From: Pseudomonadota bacterium
GTDB lineage: Bacteria; Pseudomonadota; Alphaproteobacteria; Rhizobiales; Hyphomicrobiaceae
Reading direction: 5' to 3'
DNA length: 6,483 nucleotides
Assembly (NCBI GenBank): GCA_023412745.1
Contig: JAEZBZ010000339.1
Coordinates: 1-6,483, forward strand
The notes under the pieces are model-generated. The model saw only the letters and a list, made by a program, of their open reading frames with translations. It was not told where the DNA came from and made no database searches. Made by a program: the position numbers and the translations under genes. Positions 5,582-6,483 of the stretch are shown piece by piece. Each line of letters opens with the position of its first letter. Within the stretch, counting starts at the first letter, position 1.

Positions 5582-6483
5582 CTAAAAGCCCGCCTTTTGC
5601 AGCTCAGCGTCGAGTTCGGGCAGAGCCTGGAACAGGTCGGCAACGAGCCCGTAATCAGCGACCTGGAAGATTGGCGCTTCGCCATCCTTGTTGATCGCGA
5701 CGATCACCTTGGAGTCCTTCATGCCCGCCAGATGCTGGATCGCGCCGGAAATACCGACAGCGATGTAAAGCTCCGGCGCCACCACCTTGCCGGTCTGGCC
5801 CACCTGGTAGTCATTCGGTACGAAGCCGGCGTCGACCGCTGCGCGGCTGGCGCCCATGGCAGCACCAACACGATCTGCAACCGGCTCGATGTACTTCGTG
5901 AAGTTCTCGCCCGACTGCATGCCGCGACCGCCGGAAATGACGATCTTGGCCGCCGCCAGCTCCGGACGATCCGATTTGGCGATCTCAGCCTTCTCGAACG
6001 TGGTCAGGCCAGGGGCCGCCGGAGCGGAGACCGCTTCGATAGCAGCGGAACCACCTTCACCAGCCGCGGCAAACGCAGCCGTGCGCACGGTGATGACCTT
6101 CTTGGCGTCGGTCGACTGGACGGTCTGGATCGCGTTACCAGCATAGATCGGCCGCTCGAACGTGTCGGGCGATTTGACCGCCGTGATGTCCGAGATCTGC
6201 ATGACGTCGAGCAGAGCCGCAACGCGCGGCAGCACGTTCTTACCGCGTGCCGTCGAAGCGGCGACAACGGCGTCATACGACGGCATTAGGTTCACGATCA
6301 GAGGCGTCAGCTCTTCGGCGAGCTGATTGGCAAGCTGCGGCGCATCGGCCACCAGAACCTTGCTGACGCCCTGCAGCTTTGCGGCAGCTTCCGCTGCCGG
6401 CTGGCAGCCAGCACCGGCGACCAGCACGTGGACGTCGCCGCCAAGCGCGGCAGCAACGGTAAGCGCTTTCGCCGTGACCGGAT
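5582..6483 (-). CDS. etfA: Electron transfer flavoprotein alpha subunit, 5' end beyond window
   Basis: This protein is the FAD-binding alpha subunit of the ETF heterodimer, which takes electrons from acyl-CoA and other dehydrogenases and passes them to ETF-quinone oxidoreductase. The frame is open to the right edge, and 299 codons are visible before the TAG at 5582-5584. A GTG at 6425-6427 is not the real start, because the upstream in-frame residues (PVTAKALTVAAALGGDVHV) continue ETF-alpha homology. About 10-20 N-terminal residues are missing from a usual length near 310. The FAD domain is almost invariant: SGGRGM, GASRAAVDAGFVPN, QVGQTGKVVAPELYIAVGIS, GAIQHLAGMKDSK and IVAINKDGEAPIFQVADYG. 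The arginine of ASRAAVD, the threonine of GQTGK and the histidine of IQHLAG correspond to FAD-contacting residues known in human ETFA. The dehydrogenase gene follows 30 bases later, and etfB is expected just upstream outside the window. Confidence 0.97.
   Translation of the reverse strand, partial: PVTAKALTVAAALGGDVHVLVAGAGCQPAAEAAAKLQGVSKVLVADAPQLANQLAEELTPLIVNLMPSYDAVVAASTARGKNVLPRVAALLDVMQISDITAVKSPDTFERPIYAGNAIQTVQSTDAKKVITVRTAAFAAAGEGGSAAIEAVSAPAAPGLTTFEKAEIAKSDRPELAAAKIVISGGRGMQSGENFTKYIEPVADRVGAAMGASRAAVDAGFVPNDYQVGQTGKVVAPELYIAVGISGAIQHLAGMKDSKVIVAINKDGEAPIFQVADYGLVADLFQALPELDAELQKAGF

Noticed and set aside
6425..6427. GTG as the start of etfA
   Set aside because: The frame stays open upstream to the window edge and encodes conserved ETF-alpha residues, so the real start is outside the window.

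Overview
The window looks like a chromosomal segment of an alphaproteobacterium. The GC content is high and third codon positions are GC-rich. The proteins are of alphaproteobacterial type, and the largest spacer carries the short 'CCCGCG-AAGG-CGGG' palindromic repeats that are common in that class. I cannot place it to genus. Every gene I accept lies on the minus strand, so transcription runs from high to low coordinates. No mobile element, CRISPR array, tRNA or rRNA is visible.

Right part (4631-6483): the end of an acyl-CoA/beta-oxidation operon. etfA (electron transfer flavoprotein alpha subunit, cut by the right edge) is followed after 30 bases by a 3-hydroxybutyryl-CoA dehydrogenase gene. 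ETF accepts electrons from acyl-CoA dehydrogenases and the dehydrogenase carries out a later step of the same chemistry, so the pair makes metabolic sense. etfB would be expected just outside the window.

Spacer 4291-4630 (340 bases) has no credible gene but is rich in dyad symmetry. It holds a GGTTGCG/CGCAACC hairpin, a 12-base perfect palindrome, and two REP-like hairpins in opposite orientation flanking a third, compound hairpin. The REP-like copies differ in a way that preserves stem pairing, which suggests the folded form matters.

Middle part (3502-4290): a 262-residue protein of unknown function with two predicted membrane segments near its N terminus and a long charged soluble tail.

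Left-centre (211-3386): typA/bipA, the ribosome-associated GTPase, overlaps by four bases (TTGA) with a Pif1-like SF1B helicase gene that appears to start with TTG. The two are very likely co-transcribed and may be translationally coupled.

Left edge (1-210): an AT-richer intergenic region with a candidate sigma70-type promoter, a 9-bp inverted repeat that would lie in the 5' leader, and a strong ribosome binding site before a gene of which only eight codons are visible (MNEQFTRQ). I found no clear evidence of a new defence or mobile system. The most notable points are the typA-helicase coupling, the unknown membrane protein and the structured spacer.
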